From the NCBI GenBank assembly GCA_025210735.1, contig JAOARD010000057.1, positions 1 through 64,000 of the forward strand: a stretch of 64,000 nucleotides of DNA, written 5' to 3'. The notes beneath the pieces are model-generated. The model saw nothing but the letters and a program-made list of their open reading frames with translations. It did not search any database and was not told the DNA's origin. Both the position numbers and the translations under genes were made by a program. Positions 1 through 11,500 of this stretch are shown here, in pieces. This DNA comes from Bacteroidales bacterium (lineage in GTDB: Bacteria > Bacteroidota > Bacteroidia > Bacteroidales > UBA6680). Numbering within the stretch: the first letter of the stretch is position 1; each line of letters starts with the position of its first letter.

Positions 1-56
1 ACCACGGAGATCTACACGCGTAAGATGGTCGGCAGCGTCAGATGTGTATAAGAGAG
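1..56. other. Illumina Nextera/P5 adapter left in the assembly
   Basis: Bases 1-17 match the end of the Illumina P5 oligo with one mismatch, 18-25 read GCGTAAGA (a Nextera i5 index), 26-39 match the Nextera Read 1 linker with one mismatch, and 40-55 match the Tn5 mosaic end (AGATGTGTATAAGAGA). This is library-construction sequence and not genomic DNA. Biological sequence starts at about base 57, and any reading frame that starts before that is an artefact. Confidence 0.97.
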
Positions 57-302
57 TGGGTATTGAGTATTCCTAAGAGTGAGTCAGTAAAGAAGGATGT
101 TGTACACATAAGGAATGTGGAGAAATATCAATTTGATCTGCAGGTTTGGATGGAGCGATTCAGAGGTGTAGCCACAAAATATTTACACAATTACCTGTCG
201 TGGTACCGTGAGATGGATGAGTTTGATTTCAGAATTTCTCCTGAGACAGTACTGATAAGGGCTAAGCGACCGGAAAGGTACAATACCAACCATTTCCGTT
301 GA
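57..302 (+). pseudogene. C-terminal fragment of an insertion-sequence transposase (IS1595/ISXO2-like?)
   Basis: The first genomic bases are in frame with an 81-codon open tail ending in TGA at 300-302. The segment reading FRGVATKYLHNYLSWYR resembles the tail of IS1595-family (DDE, ISXO2-like) transposases, where a similar 'KGVxTKYLxNYLxWF' stretch follows the catalytic core. The N-terminus and all catalytic residues lie outside the contig, so activity cannot be judged. The only upstream ATG (base 42) is inside the adapter. A transposase at a contig end is a common cause of an assembly break. The family assignment comes from recalled motif similarity only. Confidence 0.55.
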
Positions 303-388
303 CAGAACATGACACGAACCGAAAGGCTGCTACCTTAACTCTACTTTATGACTAAATTCATAAATCTATTTCAAAACAGAAAAATAAT

Positions 389-1522
389 CTAAATCTTGTA
401 TCCAATACTCCATTCAATATAATTGGCTACACTAAACTGTTTTGCCTTTATTCTTACTCCAACAATAGCTTTATCATTTATATAGTACCTTAAACCCAGC
501 TTCTGATATAGCCTTTTAAACAATTTTTTCGATTCTGGTGATATAAGTTCTGCTCCAAACTCAAGCTGAACAGCCATGTTACCTGCTCTGAACTGACCTG
601 CTGCTGAGGTACCCAGAAATAATTGTTTTTTAACTGCTGATTTATATACATTATCACCTTTAACTATTAAATTCTTATTCTCATCTATACCCATATCAGC
701 AATAACACCATACTTAAATGAATAATTAGCGGCTCTAAAATATTCAACTGATAGATTATACAGAGATACGTATCTTGAATTTACTGTTTTTGTCTCCTTA
801 ACAGATTTTCTACCATATGAGAATAGAATATTAAATTCAGGTTTGTCTTTTACATACTCTTTACTATCAATGCGTTTAGGTGTTGACCTGTTTGTTAATC
901 TATGTTTTATTCCTATAAATGGAGAGAATGTATTTATACCTTTATTAGGGTATGCAATTGCTCCGTTTGAGAAGTGAGTAAATCTTATACCTCCTGATAA
1001 TGTAATTGTTTTACTTATATTTCTCGAATATGATAATCTTAAATCAATATAACAGTTGTTTTCAGAACCTATAGCAACATTAAATTGGTTTGTATCTTTG
1101 TTATATGGTTTCCAATTGTAACTAATTCCTCCGCTAAACTCGTAATTAAAAGCATACCTATCTCTTTTTATAAACGGACCTCCAAACATAAAGTATATGG
1201 CATTAGGATAGCCTATCTCATCGTTATTATAGAACTTTGACATATACAGACCTATACCAAAATATGGAAGATTCAACCTGCGTTGCCACTCCATCTTACC
1301 TAATGTCTGCCAACCCACTCTAAGGTCAATTGCAGCGTAGTCATTTACAGGAATGCCTCGTCTGTTGATCCCCTTTACAAAATCATTTGTCATTAACACC
1401 TCGCCTGCAGAGATATTTGTATTAAAGAATATGTTAGTACTCTTCTCTTTATAATTAGCAGCAGAGTTAGTAAAAGTGCATAACGATACAATAAATATTA
1501 CTATAGCAAAAATATATCTCAT
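389..1522 (-). CDS. PagL-like acyloxyacyl hydrolase (lipid A 3-O-deacylase family), outer membrane
   Basis: A 377-residue protein with an N-terminal signal peptide (residues 1-21, hydrophobic core FAIVIFIVSLCTF) and alternating, aromatic-rich beta strands typical of an outer-membrane beta-barrel. The segment FTHFSNGA (H183, S185) matches the catalytic His-x-Ser-Asn motif of PagL, which removes a 3-O-linked acyl chain from lipid A. PagL proper is only about 150 residues; the additional C-terminal 170 residues are usual for Bacteroidota members of the family and probably extend the barrel. A likely role is remodelling LPS at the cell surface. The gene lies 69 bp downstream of the Crp/Fnr regulator gene on the same strand, so the two may be co-transcribed. 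Family assignment is fairly secure; the substrate is inferred. Confidence 0.75.
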   Translation of the reverse strand: MRYIFAIVIFIVSLCTFTNSAANYKEKSTNIFFNTNISAGEVLMTNDFVKGINRRGIPVNDYAAIDLRVGWQTLGKMEWQRRLNLPYFGIGLYMSKFYNNDEIGYPNAIYFMFGGPFIKRDRYAFNYEFSGGISYNWKPYNKDTNQFNVAIGSENNCYIDLRLSYSRNISKTITLSGGIRFTHFSNGAIAYPNKGINTFSPFIGIKHRLTNRSTPKRIDSKEYVKDKPEFNILFSYGRKSVKETKTVNSRYVSLYNLSVEYFRAANYSFKYGVIADMGIDENKNLIVKGDNVYKSAVKKQLFLGTSAAGQFRAGNMAVQLEFGAELISPESKKLFKRLYQKLGLRYYINDKAIVGVRIKAKQFSVANYIEWSIGYKI

Positions 1523-1591
1523 AGATTCTATTACGATTTTAAAATAGCGTGCAAAGAAAACAAAGAGATATATTAAAACATTTGATATATA

Positions 1592-2188
1592 TCACAAAAT
1601 CATCTCTGATCTTAATCTGCTTAAAGTTTCTCTTGATATACCAAGGTACGATGCTATATGAGTAAGCGATACTCTTCTGAGAAGATCAGATTCGTTTTCA
1701 AGAAAATATTTGTATCTCTCCTTACTTGTTTTGTATTGCAATGCATATAACCTCTGCTCCATAAACTGAGCATACTCTTCAATAACTGATCGTAGAAAAT
1801 AGTTTGTTGCAAAAGATACCTCTGCTTCTTTCCTAAATGCATTAATATCGCTTTTAAGTAATATTGAATCTTCAAGTAACTCAACAGATACCTTTGATTC
1901 TCTTCCAAAGTAACTCTCTAATGATCCTATTGGATTGTTCTCTCTGTCGAACCAAAAATTAACCTCAACACCATTTTTAAGATAAAATGATCTGGACAAA
2001 CCCTCAATAAGAAAATATCCGTAATTATGAATCTCTCCCTCCTTAATTAACACAGTTCCTTTAGGCATAGCCTTAACAGATATATTATCTGTAATAACCA
2101 TCAAATCTTCATGCGTAATATCCCTGTTGAAATAACGCTTTAGAAAAGGATCAATATATGTCATAATGCTATCATCAAATTCCTTCAT
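1592..2188 (-). CDS. Crp/Fnr-family transcriptional regulator
   Basis: A 198-residue protein with a cyclic-nucleotide-binding-like beta-roll (about residues 25-125, including PKGTVLIKEGE and GYFLIEGLSRSFY) and a C-terminal winged-helix HTH (SLTHIASYLGISRETLSRLR, about residues 174-193). No Cys cluster for an Fe-S centre is visible, so an Fnr-type oxygen sensor is unlikely. The conserved cAMP-contacting Arg of true CRP is not evident, so the ligand is unknown. This is the common Bacteroidota type of Crp regulator, often a local regulator of envelope or stress genes. It directly precedes the PagL-like gene and may control it. Confidence 0.88.
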   Translation of the reverse strand: MKEFDDSIMTYIDPFLKRYFNRDITHEDLMVITDNISVKAMPKGTVLIKEGEIHNYGYFLIEGLSRSFYLKNGVEVNFWFDRENNPIGSLESYFGRESKVSVELLEDSILLKSDINAFRKEAEVSFATNYFLRSVIEEYAQFMEQRLYALQYKTSKERYKYFLENESDLLRRVSLTHIASYLGISRETLSRLRSEMIL

Positions 2189-2445
2189 AATGGTATGTTT
2201 TAATTATCCATTAACAATTAATGACCCAAAGCTACGAGATACTTCTGCTTAAAAGGTCAAAATTATAAATCAGAACCATTTTTATGAGAATTTTAAATTT
2301 AAAATAGTTGATCAGTAGGGGATATGTACTTGTTTCAGATTAATATCTGCAATACCAAAAAGCGTAACAGAAATAATGCAGGTTATCACATACTTTTTTA
2401 AAAAAGTATTCATGAATCTATGTTTGCAGAGTCATTTCCATATAA

Positions 2446-2487
2446 AAAAACACCTATCCCCAAACAGATTTTGGGATAGGTGTTTTT
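2446..2487 (-). terminator. Rho-independent terminator downstream of the metalloprotease gene
   Basis: A 15-bp perfect inverted repeat (arms AAAAACACCTATCCC at 2446-2460 and its complement at 2473-2487) encloses a 12-nt loop, with T-tracts available on both strands. It lies just past the stop codon of the leftward metalloprotease gene. The rest of the 317-base gap 2189-2505 shows no gene; it should hold the promoter of the Crp/Fnr gene, but no convincing Bacteroidota -7/-33 pair was found. Confidence 0.9.
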
Positions 2488-2505
2488 ATTATCTATAAGC
2501 CTTGT

Positions 2506-3453
2506 CTACTCCTGTAGATCTCTGTTGGCATTTTTATACTCATTACTGTGAATAAGTTCCCATGCAGATTTTAACTCAGAAGATGAAAACCCGTTATCTT
2601 CCAGATTAACCTGTTTAACCTGATCTTTTAATCTGTACTTCTTATCTGTTCTGTAAGTTTCCAGAATCTGATGTGCACGTTCTGTTTCACAAATATTAAA
2701 ATACATAGATTCATCGTAAATTACAGTTCTCATTACCCATTTTAAATCACTTGAACTGAAACAAGATTTTCCTTCATCAGGGTGCTGAAGACCAAAAAGG
2801 TGACCAACCTCATGAGCAATAATATTTCTTGTAGCACCATTCACATTTAATACAAGAGCTCTGTGCGGACAACCACCTGCATATCCACCTGTTGGACCCT
2901 CGTCCATTAAAAGAATACGGAACTTATCCTGATCTATCTTTGTGGTTTTTCCTGTTGGATTACCATTCTCATCAGTTATCTTATAGGTTTTTCTGGCAAG
3001 AGTAGGATCAAATGTCATCTGGCCTCTTATGCCTGTAAAGTATGTCATATAGTCGTAATAGTCACCTCCTGAGTATGTATCAGTCATAGGTAGCTCAATA
3101 TTAATAATCTCAATATCCTGAGCATTAAAAGACATACCAATCTGTAGCATCATAGGATTTACAGAGTACTTATCCCATCCGGTAAAGAACGATCTTATCC
3201 TCTCTTCAGACATTGTAACACCATGTCTTTTTCCTCCTCTAGCAACATAGATTACAGGTTTAACCACATAAACCTTATTATCCTTTAATCTCTCTTTTAA
3301 CTCTGTTGGTAATTCAACAGCAGGTTTGTTATTATCGCCATTTCCTGATCCGCCGCCGCCGTCAGGATTGTCATCACTGTTGTACTTCTTCTCTGAACAT
3401 GCAGATAGCATAAGTATTGCCGCACATACAATAATAGAGTAAAATTTTCTCAT
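2506..3453 (-). CDS. Secreted lipoprotein zinc metalloprotease (metzincin-type)
   Basis: A 315-residue lipoprotein. The start is placed at the ATG that gives MRKFYSIIVCAAILMLSACS, a clear signal peptide with lipobox LSAC; an in-frame ATG ten codons upstream would put a charged stretch before it and is less likely. A Gly/Asn/Asp-rich linker follows the lipidated Cys. The motif AHEVGHLFGLQH is HExxHxxGxxH, in which three His bind zinc and Glu is the general base, as in metzincins. A Met-turn is plausible in the following WVMRTVIY segment. It probably acts at the cell surface or periplasm; the substrate is unknown. It stands alone, with a terminator immediately after it. Confidence 0.85.
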   Translation of the reverse strand: MRKFYSIIVCAAILMLSACSEKKYNSDDNPDGGGGSGNGDNNKPAVELPTELKERLKDNKVYVVKPVIYVARGGKRHGVTMSEERIRSFFTGWDKYSVNPMMLQIGMSFNAQDIEIINIELPMTDTYSGGDYYDYMTYFTGIRGQMTFDPTLARKTYKITDENGNPTGKTTKIDQDKFRILLMDEGPTGGYAGGCPHRALVLNVNGATRNIIAHEVGHLFGLQHPDEGKSCFSSSDLKWVMRTVIYDESMYFNICETERAHQILETYRTDKKYRLKDQVKQVNLEDNGFSSSELKSAWELIHSNEYKNANRDLQE

Positions 3454-3655
3454 TGTAATACTTTTTTCGTAATAGTCCGGCATAGGTTGAAAATAACTAT
3501 ACCGGATGGTAAATTTTGTTATTAAATTAAAGCGTCTTCATAACCTTATAACATCAGGTTGTGCTGCTAAGATAGAATAAAACAATAACAATTGTGCATG
3601 TTGTTATATGAAAAATAACAATAAAATATTTACCCTAAATATATATAACTGTATG

Positions 3656-5287
3656 TCAGAATTTCATAATGTATGAGAAAATATCAGTACCCTGTTCCAG
3701 ATTCAACTTCTGTCGTAATCTCGATTTAGCAACATTTACAGACTTTGTCTCAATAGCTAACAGATTTGCAATGTCTGGATTCGACATATTCAATCGGAGC
3801 ATGGCACATATCTTTCTTTCATTAACAGACAAATTCGGATGTTTAGCAGTAAGTCGTTCAAAAAAATCATTATGCAGCTCCGAAAAACGCGTTTCAAACT
3901 CTTCCCATCTCGATACTTTTGTACCCGACTCGGTTTTAGATATTATCTGTTGCAATGCTCTTATACTTTGTTGCTGTAGCTTCTCATTAAGAATAAACTG
4001 TTTAAGATCAGAATTAATCTCATTCAAAGTGTTTATCTTCTCGGTATGTTTAATTGATGCATTTAATAACTGATTACGTTTTACATCTAAATCTTTCTGA
4101 ATTAATTCTCTGTTAAGATGCTCTATTTTCATTCTGTTATTCTTTCTGACTAAAATATATAATAGAACAACAGTTATAAGAAGAGCAGATATAATGAATA
4201 CTATAACAGTCAGATATCGGCTTTTAGATTTTTGAGTTTGATACTTTAGCTCAGCTTCAAGTTTCTCCTTATTGTACTTATCCTCAGCTTCGGCAACCAT
4301 TGCCAGGCTCTGGTAAGTGTACATACTATCTCTTACATCAATATACTTTTTACTATATGAATACGATTGCTTAAAATCATCTTTTGCAGCAAGAGTTTTA
4401 GTCCACTCTCTCAGATATTCAGCCTGAATGTAGAATGGGTAATCACTATATATACTTTCAAAATCTTTAAGAATTATATATGCCTTATCGTATATCTTAA
4501 TAGTGTTGTATAACTCCCCGATTATTATACTTGTCTGTACTATACCCAAAGAATCTGAAATCTCTTTTGCCAGATTCAGAGACTGAAAAAGATTCTCTTC
4601 AGCTTTATTGTATTTGTTCTGGAAAATGTATAACCTTCCCAGATTATGATGTATTACTGATAACGATTGTATCCCCTGAATACTCTTTTGCGACACCATA
4701 TCAAGAAGAATATAACTATTTATAGCCTGCTTATAATACTCTTCAGCCTTTTCATATTCAAACGTATTATAATTATATATATCTGCAATTGAGCCATATA
4801 TATTAGGAATCTGATAGTTTATATTCAGTTGTTTATATATATCAAGCGATTTCTCATAAGACTTAAGAGCCTTGTCATTCAATCTCATATTGCTATATAT
4901 CATCCCTAAATTAAAATGTACATTAGCAACAGTTGCGCTGTCAGGATTAAGTTTTAAGACCTTAATATATGTATCTATAGCTTTATCAGATATATCGTTT
5001 AATCTGTATATCTTGGCTTGTAACTGCAAAGCATATAAATTAGCTTTATTATATTTTGTATTATTACTCCATATTGAGTCTAATTTGCTCTTATAAAACT
5101 CAGACTCCTCTGTATCATATAGCAGGCTCTTTAAACCAATTTTATAGTACAGTTCAATAATCCTTTCGGTACTATTGTTAGGGTTTGTCAATGTACTTTT
5201 CAATGAATCTATCTCACTGTTTTGTGCGTATATACTAGTCTGAAAAACAATGCAGACCAATAATATACAATACCTTATTGTTGTCAT
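3656..5287 (-). CDS. Membrane-anchored TPR protein with C-terminal LuxR-like HTH
   Basis: A 543-residue protein: signal peptide (1-21, cleavage near IYAQ), six or more TPR-type repeats (about 45-330; for example VHFNLGMIYSNMRLNDKALK), one transmembrane helix (YLTVIVFIISALLITVVLLYIL, about 355-376), a basic/coiled-coil segment, and a C-terminal HTH (about 480-543, LSVNERKICAMLRLNMSNPDIA). This is a one-component regulator type frequent in Bacteroidota, in which periplasmic TPRs sense something and a cytoplasmic LuxR/GerE-like domain acts on DNA. It is divergent from the giant chitinase gene across a 248-bp intergenic region, so it could regulate that gene; this is inference from position only. 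Confidence 0.8.
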   Translation of the reverse strand: MTTIRYCILLVCIVFQTSIYAQNSEIDSLKSTLTNPNNSTERIIELYYKIGLKSLLYDTEESEFYKSKLDSIWSNNTKYNKANLYALQLQAKIYRLNDISDKAIDTYIKVLKLNPDSATVANVHFNLGMIYSNMRLNDKALKSYEKSLDIYKQLNINYQIPNIYGSIADIYNYNTFEYEKAEEYYKQAINSYILLDMVSQKSIQGIQSLSVIHHNLGRLYIFQNKYNKAEENLFQSLNLAKEISDSLGIVQTSIIIGELYNTIKIYDKAYIILKDFESIYSDYPFYIQAEYLREWTKTLAAKDDFKQSYSYSKKYIDVRDSMYTYQSLAMVAEAEDKYNKEKLEAELKYQTQKSKSRYLTVIVFIISALLITVVLLYILVRKNNRMKIEHLNRELIQKDLDVKRNQLLNASIKHTEKINTLNEINSDLKQFILNEKLQQQSIRALQQIISKTESGTKVSRWEEFETRFSELHNDFFERLTAKHPNLSVNERKICAMLRLNMSNPDIANLLAIETKSVNVAKSRLRQKLNLEQGTDIFSYIMKF

Positions 5288-5535
5288 AACTGAAGTTGTT
5301 GGTGTCGTACTCTATATACAAATATATAAAAAGTAGAATATGTAACATACAATAGTGTATTATATGATAGTCTATTTTGTACAACTATATGCAATATTAT
5401 ATTACCAACTCTTACTAATTATTCTATTCTGTAAAGTAGTAATATCAGATGTTGGATGTTAACCCTCTAAGGTGTAAAAATTGTAACATTTACCCCGTTT
5501 AAAGCGTACTATCATAGGTACTTAAAACAATAAAA

Positions 5536-8500
5536 ATGCGACCTCGGAATATTCTATTATTAGTTAGTTTTTGCATTGTTCAATTTGCATACTCTCAAAG
5601 TAATGTTGGTAATTATTTTAATGAAAATCAGTTTAATACCTTCTTTCCTTATAAGAACAACTATACAAATGTTCCGGGTGGTGAGGGATACAATCTGGAG
5701 AATAAAACACTATTTACCTATACTTCATTCATACAAGCATGTAATGCATTTCCGGAATTTGCCGGATCAAACAGTCATGAAATAAACAGGCGGGAGCTTG
5801 CTGCATTTTTGGCACAAGCATCATACTATACAAACGATGCATGGTCATCATTAACATATGTTGATGGATCAGACAGATATAAAACGGGTTTTATGAAACC
5901 CTTTCGCAGACCTTATAAATCTACAATAGTACACTCAGAGAGATCAGAAATATACCCTGCAAAGGATGGGATATCTTATCATCCTCGTGGATTAATGGGA
6001 ATAGAGGGAAATTACCTGTATGGTAAACTAAGTGAATATCTGTATGGTGATAAGAACATACTGTTGGATAATCCTGATCTGATATTCAGCGATGGTGTAA
6101 CGTTTTTTAAAGCTGCACTTTGGCAGTGGATGACACCACTTGGCAGGATGCCTTCCTGTCATCAGGTGATGACAGGCAACTCTACAATTACACCAGAACA
6201 AGTTACCACAAATAAATGGATTGCCGGATTTGGACTTACAACAAATATTCTTGCAGGTGATGTTGAGGGAGGATTAGATATAAACCCTGAGGACGATGAT
6301 ATATTATGGGATTTAAAACAGATAAGATACAGAACAATAATGCGTATTGGCTTTTATAAGAAGTACTGTACAGATTTTGGTGTTCTGGACGCTTCTGAAG
6401 TAACAGATTGTAATCTTATGAAACCTATAACCAAGATTGATCTGGGACTTATTCCTGTTGAGGTTATGCGTTGGGAAGATGATCCGAGAGATGCCGGATG
6501 GTTCTATAAATACGATTTTGTATCATACAATAATACAGTAATGTACTGTACAAATGTTTATGAGTTTAATGAATGGTCAAAACTAGCACCTGAACCGCAG
6601 AAGGAATATGTACAAACGGTGTCGAAATGGCGGATATATGATATTGATAATATACCTGTTTCAAATATTGCTGTTAAAGATGCAATTGGACAAACTATAG
6701 ATAATAACTCAACAATTACACTTACTGCACAAACAGAGTTTTTAATTGATGCATCATCATCGTTAAATGGAGTTACATATAATTACTTTGTTAAGTACCG
6801 GAATAATCCGGAACAAAAGATTGCAAACCATACCGAAAATTATACGCTTAGTATACAGAAAAATGGACTATACTCAATACGTTTGCAAGCTGTTAATGCA
6901 GATGGTTTTCCGGGAGAATACTCAGAGACTATAGAATTTAATATTGCCGGATTAGAGAATATAAATCCTGATGCAGCAATAGAGGTAACCATAGATAATG
7001 AATTGGTTACAACAGGCGATACAAGATACCTATATCTTCCATATCAGATTAAGCTTAGCGGAAAAGAATCTGACGATGTTGACGGTATGGTTAAAAAGTA
7101 TAGATTTACTGTAGATAACGGGTCAGGAGAGGTACAGTTAGGTGAATACTCAACGCTATCGGCTACATACTTTACAATTGAGAACACAGGAACCTATACC
7201 TTTAACTCATACGTATTAGATAACAACTCTGGCGAAGACAAATCAGATAATGTTATACTAACAGTAAACCTTGATGATTATAGCAATGATTTGCAAAATG
7301 CTGCAACAAAATCTGTGACTGATGGAATGTCGGTTAGTGCTCAATTTGAAGAAGGCGAGGATATTGACATATTTAAATTTACTGTAAGTAATCCGGGTAC
7401 TTATACTTTTTTGAGCACGGGCAGTTTTGATACCTACGGTACACTTTTTAACGATACATACGATATACTCTTTGATAATGATAATGGAGGTAGTGGTAAT
7501 AACTATAATATAAACAGATATCTTGATGCCGGAACGTACTATCTTAAAACAGAAAACAGAGGAAATAGTACGGGTAATTACTCAATAAATGTAACAATTG
7601 CAACAGGAGATATTACAGACGATTATGCAAACACAATTGATAGTGCAGAACCAATAACTATAAACTCTGTTAAGAATGGTGTAATTGAGAAAGATGATGA
7701 TATTGACTGTTTTAAAGTTACCTTAACTGAAAAAGGGCGATTAAGATTTTACACCTCCGGCGATATATATACAAAATGCAGGGTAGAGGATAGTAATGGT
7801 GTAGAGCTTTATAAATCAGATAATGAGTCCGGAAACCTTGATGTTGAACGATTTCTTGAAGCAGGGATATACTATATAAAGCTGGGTATTGGCGATTATA
7901 AAACCGGTAACTATGTTCTTATGAATAGTTTTACGCCAGATGATTACCCTAACACACAATCAGAAGCAGCAGAGATTAATATTGGCGAAGCTATTAATGG
8001 TAATTTTGAAGGAGCAGATGACAAGGATCTGTTTAAAGTTAATATATCAAAAACAGGAAAATTAAATATCACCAGAAACGGATCGCTTAATATATATGCA
8101 AAATTATTTGATGAAGAAGGTAGTGAACTTACAGATATTACTCTTACCTCTTCAGACAATCTTGACTTGTGGATTGAATCAGGGAATTATTTCTTTCAGT
8201 TTAGTGTTTCAGAGAGTAATACTGGTAACTATTCCTTTACAACCACATTAGAAGATCCTGACGAATCTAAAACAGTTTTTGATTACCTTACTGAGGAGTT
8301 GTATAATGAGATGTTTCCTAAACGTAATGGTTATGCACGATCAGATGTGGTAAGTGGACCATGGACCAATATACCAAATCAGAGTCTGTTTGATTACCAG
8401 AACCTTGTTGATGCATCTGAAGACCCGCTTTTTAAGAAGTTTTCGGCAGAAGGAACAATTGTACAGCGCCTGCAAGAGCTGGCAGCATTTCTGGCAAATA

Positions 8501-11500
8501 TGTCGCACGAGACTACAGGAGGATGGGAAGGAGCTCCAGGCGGAAGAGATATATGGGGGTTTGTATTTCCTGCCGAGGTAGCATGGAAAGATTATGACAG
8601 CGAAGCTGCTAATGCACAACCCGGGTATGTATCGCCAAGTGCAGAATACCCTCCGGCAGATAAACAATCATATCACGGACGGGGACCAATACAGCTATCG
8701 TGGAACTACAACTATGGTCAGTGTAGTAAGTACATATACGGCGATGTAAATACACTGTTACAAGATCCTGATAGAATATTGACCGAAGGTAAACTGTTTT
8801 TTCAGACAGCATTATGGTTCTGGATGGTGCCGCAGGGAAAAAAGCCATCATGTCATGGTGCAATGATTGACCGTTGGGATGCCGAACAGGAAGTATCACA
8901 GGAGGTAAGAGATTTTAATAAACTACACTTTGGTTTTGGACTAACAATAAACATTATAAACGGAGGTCTAGAGTCCGGGCCGTCAAATCTGAATCATGAA
9001 GGGCCTGACGACAGAGAGCACTTCTATCTGCGATACTGCAAACTACTCGGTGTTTCGCCGGGTAAGAACCTTTCAACAAGAGAGATGACACCATTTAATG
9101 GTCTTAAGAATCCTGACTCACCTTCAGGGGGTGATGATGGGGGCGATGCAACAGTTGATTATTGGGATCTTAACCCTGTTGTTGCAGACAGAACAGCATT
9201 AGAAAATGATGTTGTGCTAAAAAGCGGTGCTTATGCGTTGTACGATAATAAGATATACAGAAACAGAGGCGCAGATATTGTATATTCGCAAACTGCCTGG
9301 GTACCACTACCGCCCGGATCATGGGCATGGGAGGAGAAACCTGCAATAAATCCGGTTGAGTTTCCGGAATGTAACTTTGCTGTAAAAGACGGAACATCTG
9401 TAATTCAGAATGAAACAACAATAACAAAATCAGCATCGTTTATACTGAATTTAGATCAATCGTTATGTACCGATAATAATAATGCCATAACCAAATATAT
9501 TGCTAAAATACAGTATAATGATGGTAAATATGAAGAGTTAGAGATTGGAGATACACCATATAACTATAATGTATATAAGAACGGAAGTTATACGTTTAAG
9601 TTTAAGGTTATTGACGAAGATGAGTACCCGAGCTTCTGGCAAACTGTTACTTTTGAAGTTAAAGGCTTGCCAAATGTATTGCCATTATCTGTTGTAGAGG
9701 TATACGATGGCGATAATTTACTTGAGAATGGTAGTACAATCTTTGTAAAAGCACCACATAACATCAGAATTACAGCCGAAAAATCTTCTGATGAAGACGG
9801 TAAGGTATTCGAATACCAGCACTTTGTAAATGATGGTACCGGACTGCTCAATATTAATAGTTATCAATCAGAAGAGGATGTTACCTACACTATTACATCG
9901 TTTGGTGATATTGTATTTAAATCGAGAGTTAAGGATAATAACGGAGGAGAGAGTAACCACTCCGATGCAATTACAATTCATGTAAAAGAAGATGATCATG
10001 CAAATGTAACCGATGGGGCAACAAATCATGAGCTTAACAGCATGTCATCAAATATGTTTGAGTATGCATCCGATATCGATATATTCCTTATTAATATATC
10101 AGAAGAGGGTAAACTGATTATAAATAGTACCGGAGATGTTAATACCTACGCTGAGTTAACAAATAATAAAGATCAGCTATTGTCGGTTGATGACAACTCC
10201 GGATTAGATAAAAACTTTAAGATATCAAGAGCGCTGAAACCCGGGGCATACTATTTAAGTGTAAAGAGTGCCGATAACGAGATAAAAGATTACAATCTGG
10301 TTGTAAGTTTTATACAGGAAGATATAACAGACGACTACGGGAATTCCAGATCGGGGGCACATACAGCAACAATAGGAGAGGTAATTAATGGTTCTATTGA
10401 GATAGAAACGGATGTAGACTACTTTAAGTTTGATCTGTCAGAAAAAGGAGCTCTAATAGTTGAGGCCGAGGGAGATCTTGATACAAAAGGAATACTTATG
10501 GACTCCGGAGGTGAAGTAATAAAAGAAGATGCTATTGGAGGAACAGGTAAAAATGTATCTATTACACAATTCCTTGATGCAGGAACATACTACTTCAGTC
10601 TCTCAATAGAGGATCTTATTACAGGTAACTACCAGCTTATTAGCAGATTTAACGAAGATGATTACTCAAATACAACAGATGGAGCGGCAGTATTACAAAT
10701 AAATACCGATCTGAACGGAGCTATAGACTATAAGGATGATGTAGACTGTTTTGAGGTAAATATATCGGCAGACGGACTACTGAATATTCCTGAAGGAGAA
10801 CTGATTTATACACTGTTGCAGGATAACTATATACATGCAGATGGAAAGAAAGCCCTGAAACTGTGGCTTGAACCGGGAAAATACTACCTGAAAGTAACAA
10901 AGCCTGAAACAGGTAATTATACTATCAACTTTAATTATACAGTTGCTACAGATCCACCTGAAATATCAGAACTTATTACAGCCAGCGACTGGGTAAAGAT
11001 GTTTCCTAATCTGAATGCATATGGTATAGCCGGAAAAACAGCTTATAACTTCGATGATGTTACAGTTAAAGATCTGTTTAAGTACGATAACTTTATAAAT
11101 GCCGTATCGCACCAAAAATACTCCAGATTTGCATCAGAAGGTAGTGTTGTTGTACGTTTAAGAGAGTTGGCAGCATTCCTTGCAAATACCTCACATGAAA
11201 CAACCGGAGGATGGGGTGGATACGAAGAGGGTGCCGAACGATATAACTGGGGCTATGTATTCCCTCGTGAGGTTGCCGCTCAGGAGAATAAAGAGCACTA
11301 TACAGACAATTCAAATACAAACTATCCGCCATCTGCCGGTAAATACTATTATGGTCGTGGGCCAATACAGCTATCATGGAACTATAACTACGGACAGTTT
11401 AGCCAGTTCTTCTACGATGATAAAACAGTGTTGCTGAATGATCCGGATAAAGTACTGAATGAAGGACCACTGTTCTTTCAATCTGCAATGTGGTTCTGGA

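Noticed and set aside
11093-11437. Overlapping ORFs on both strands within the GH19-3 region
   Set aside because: They are shadows of the strongly supported chitinase frame.
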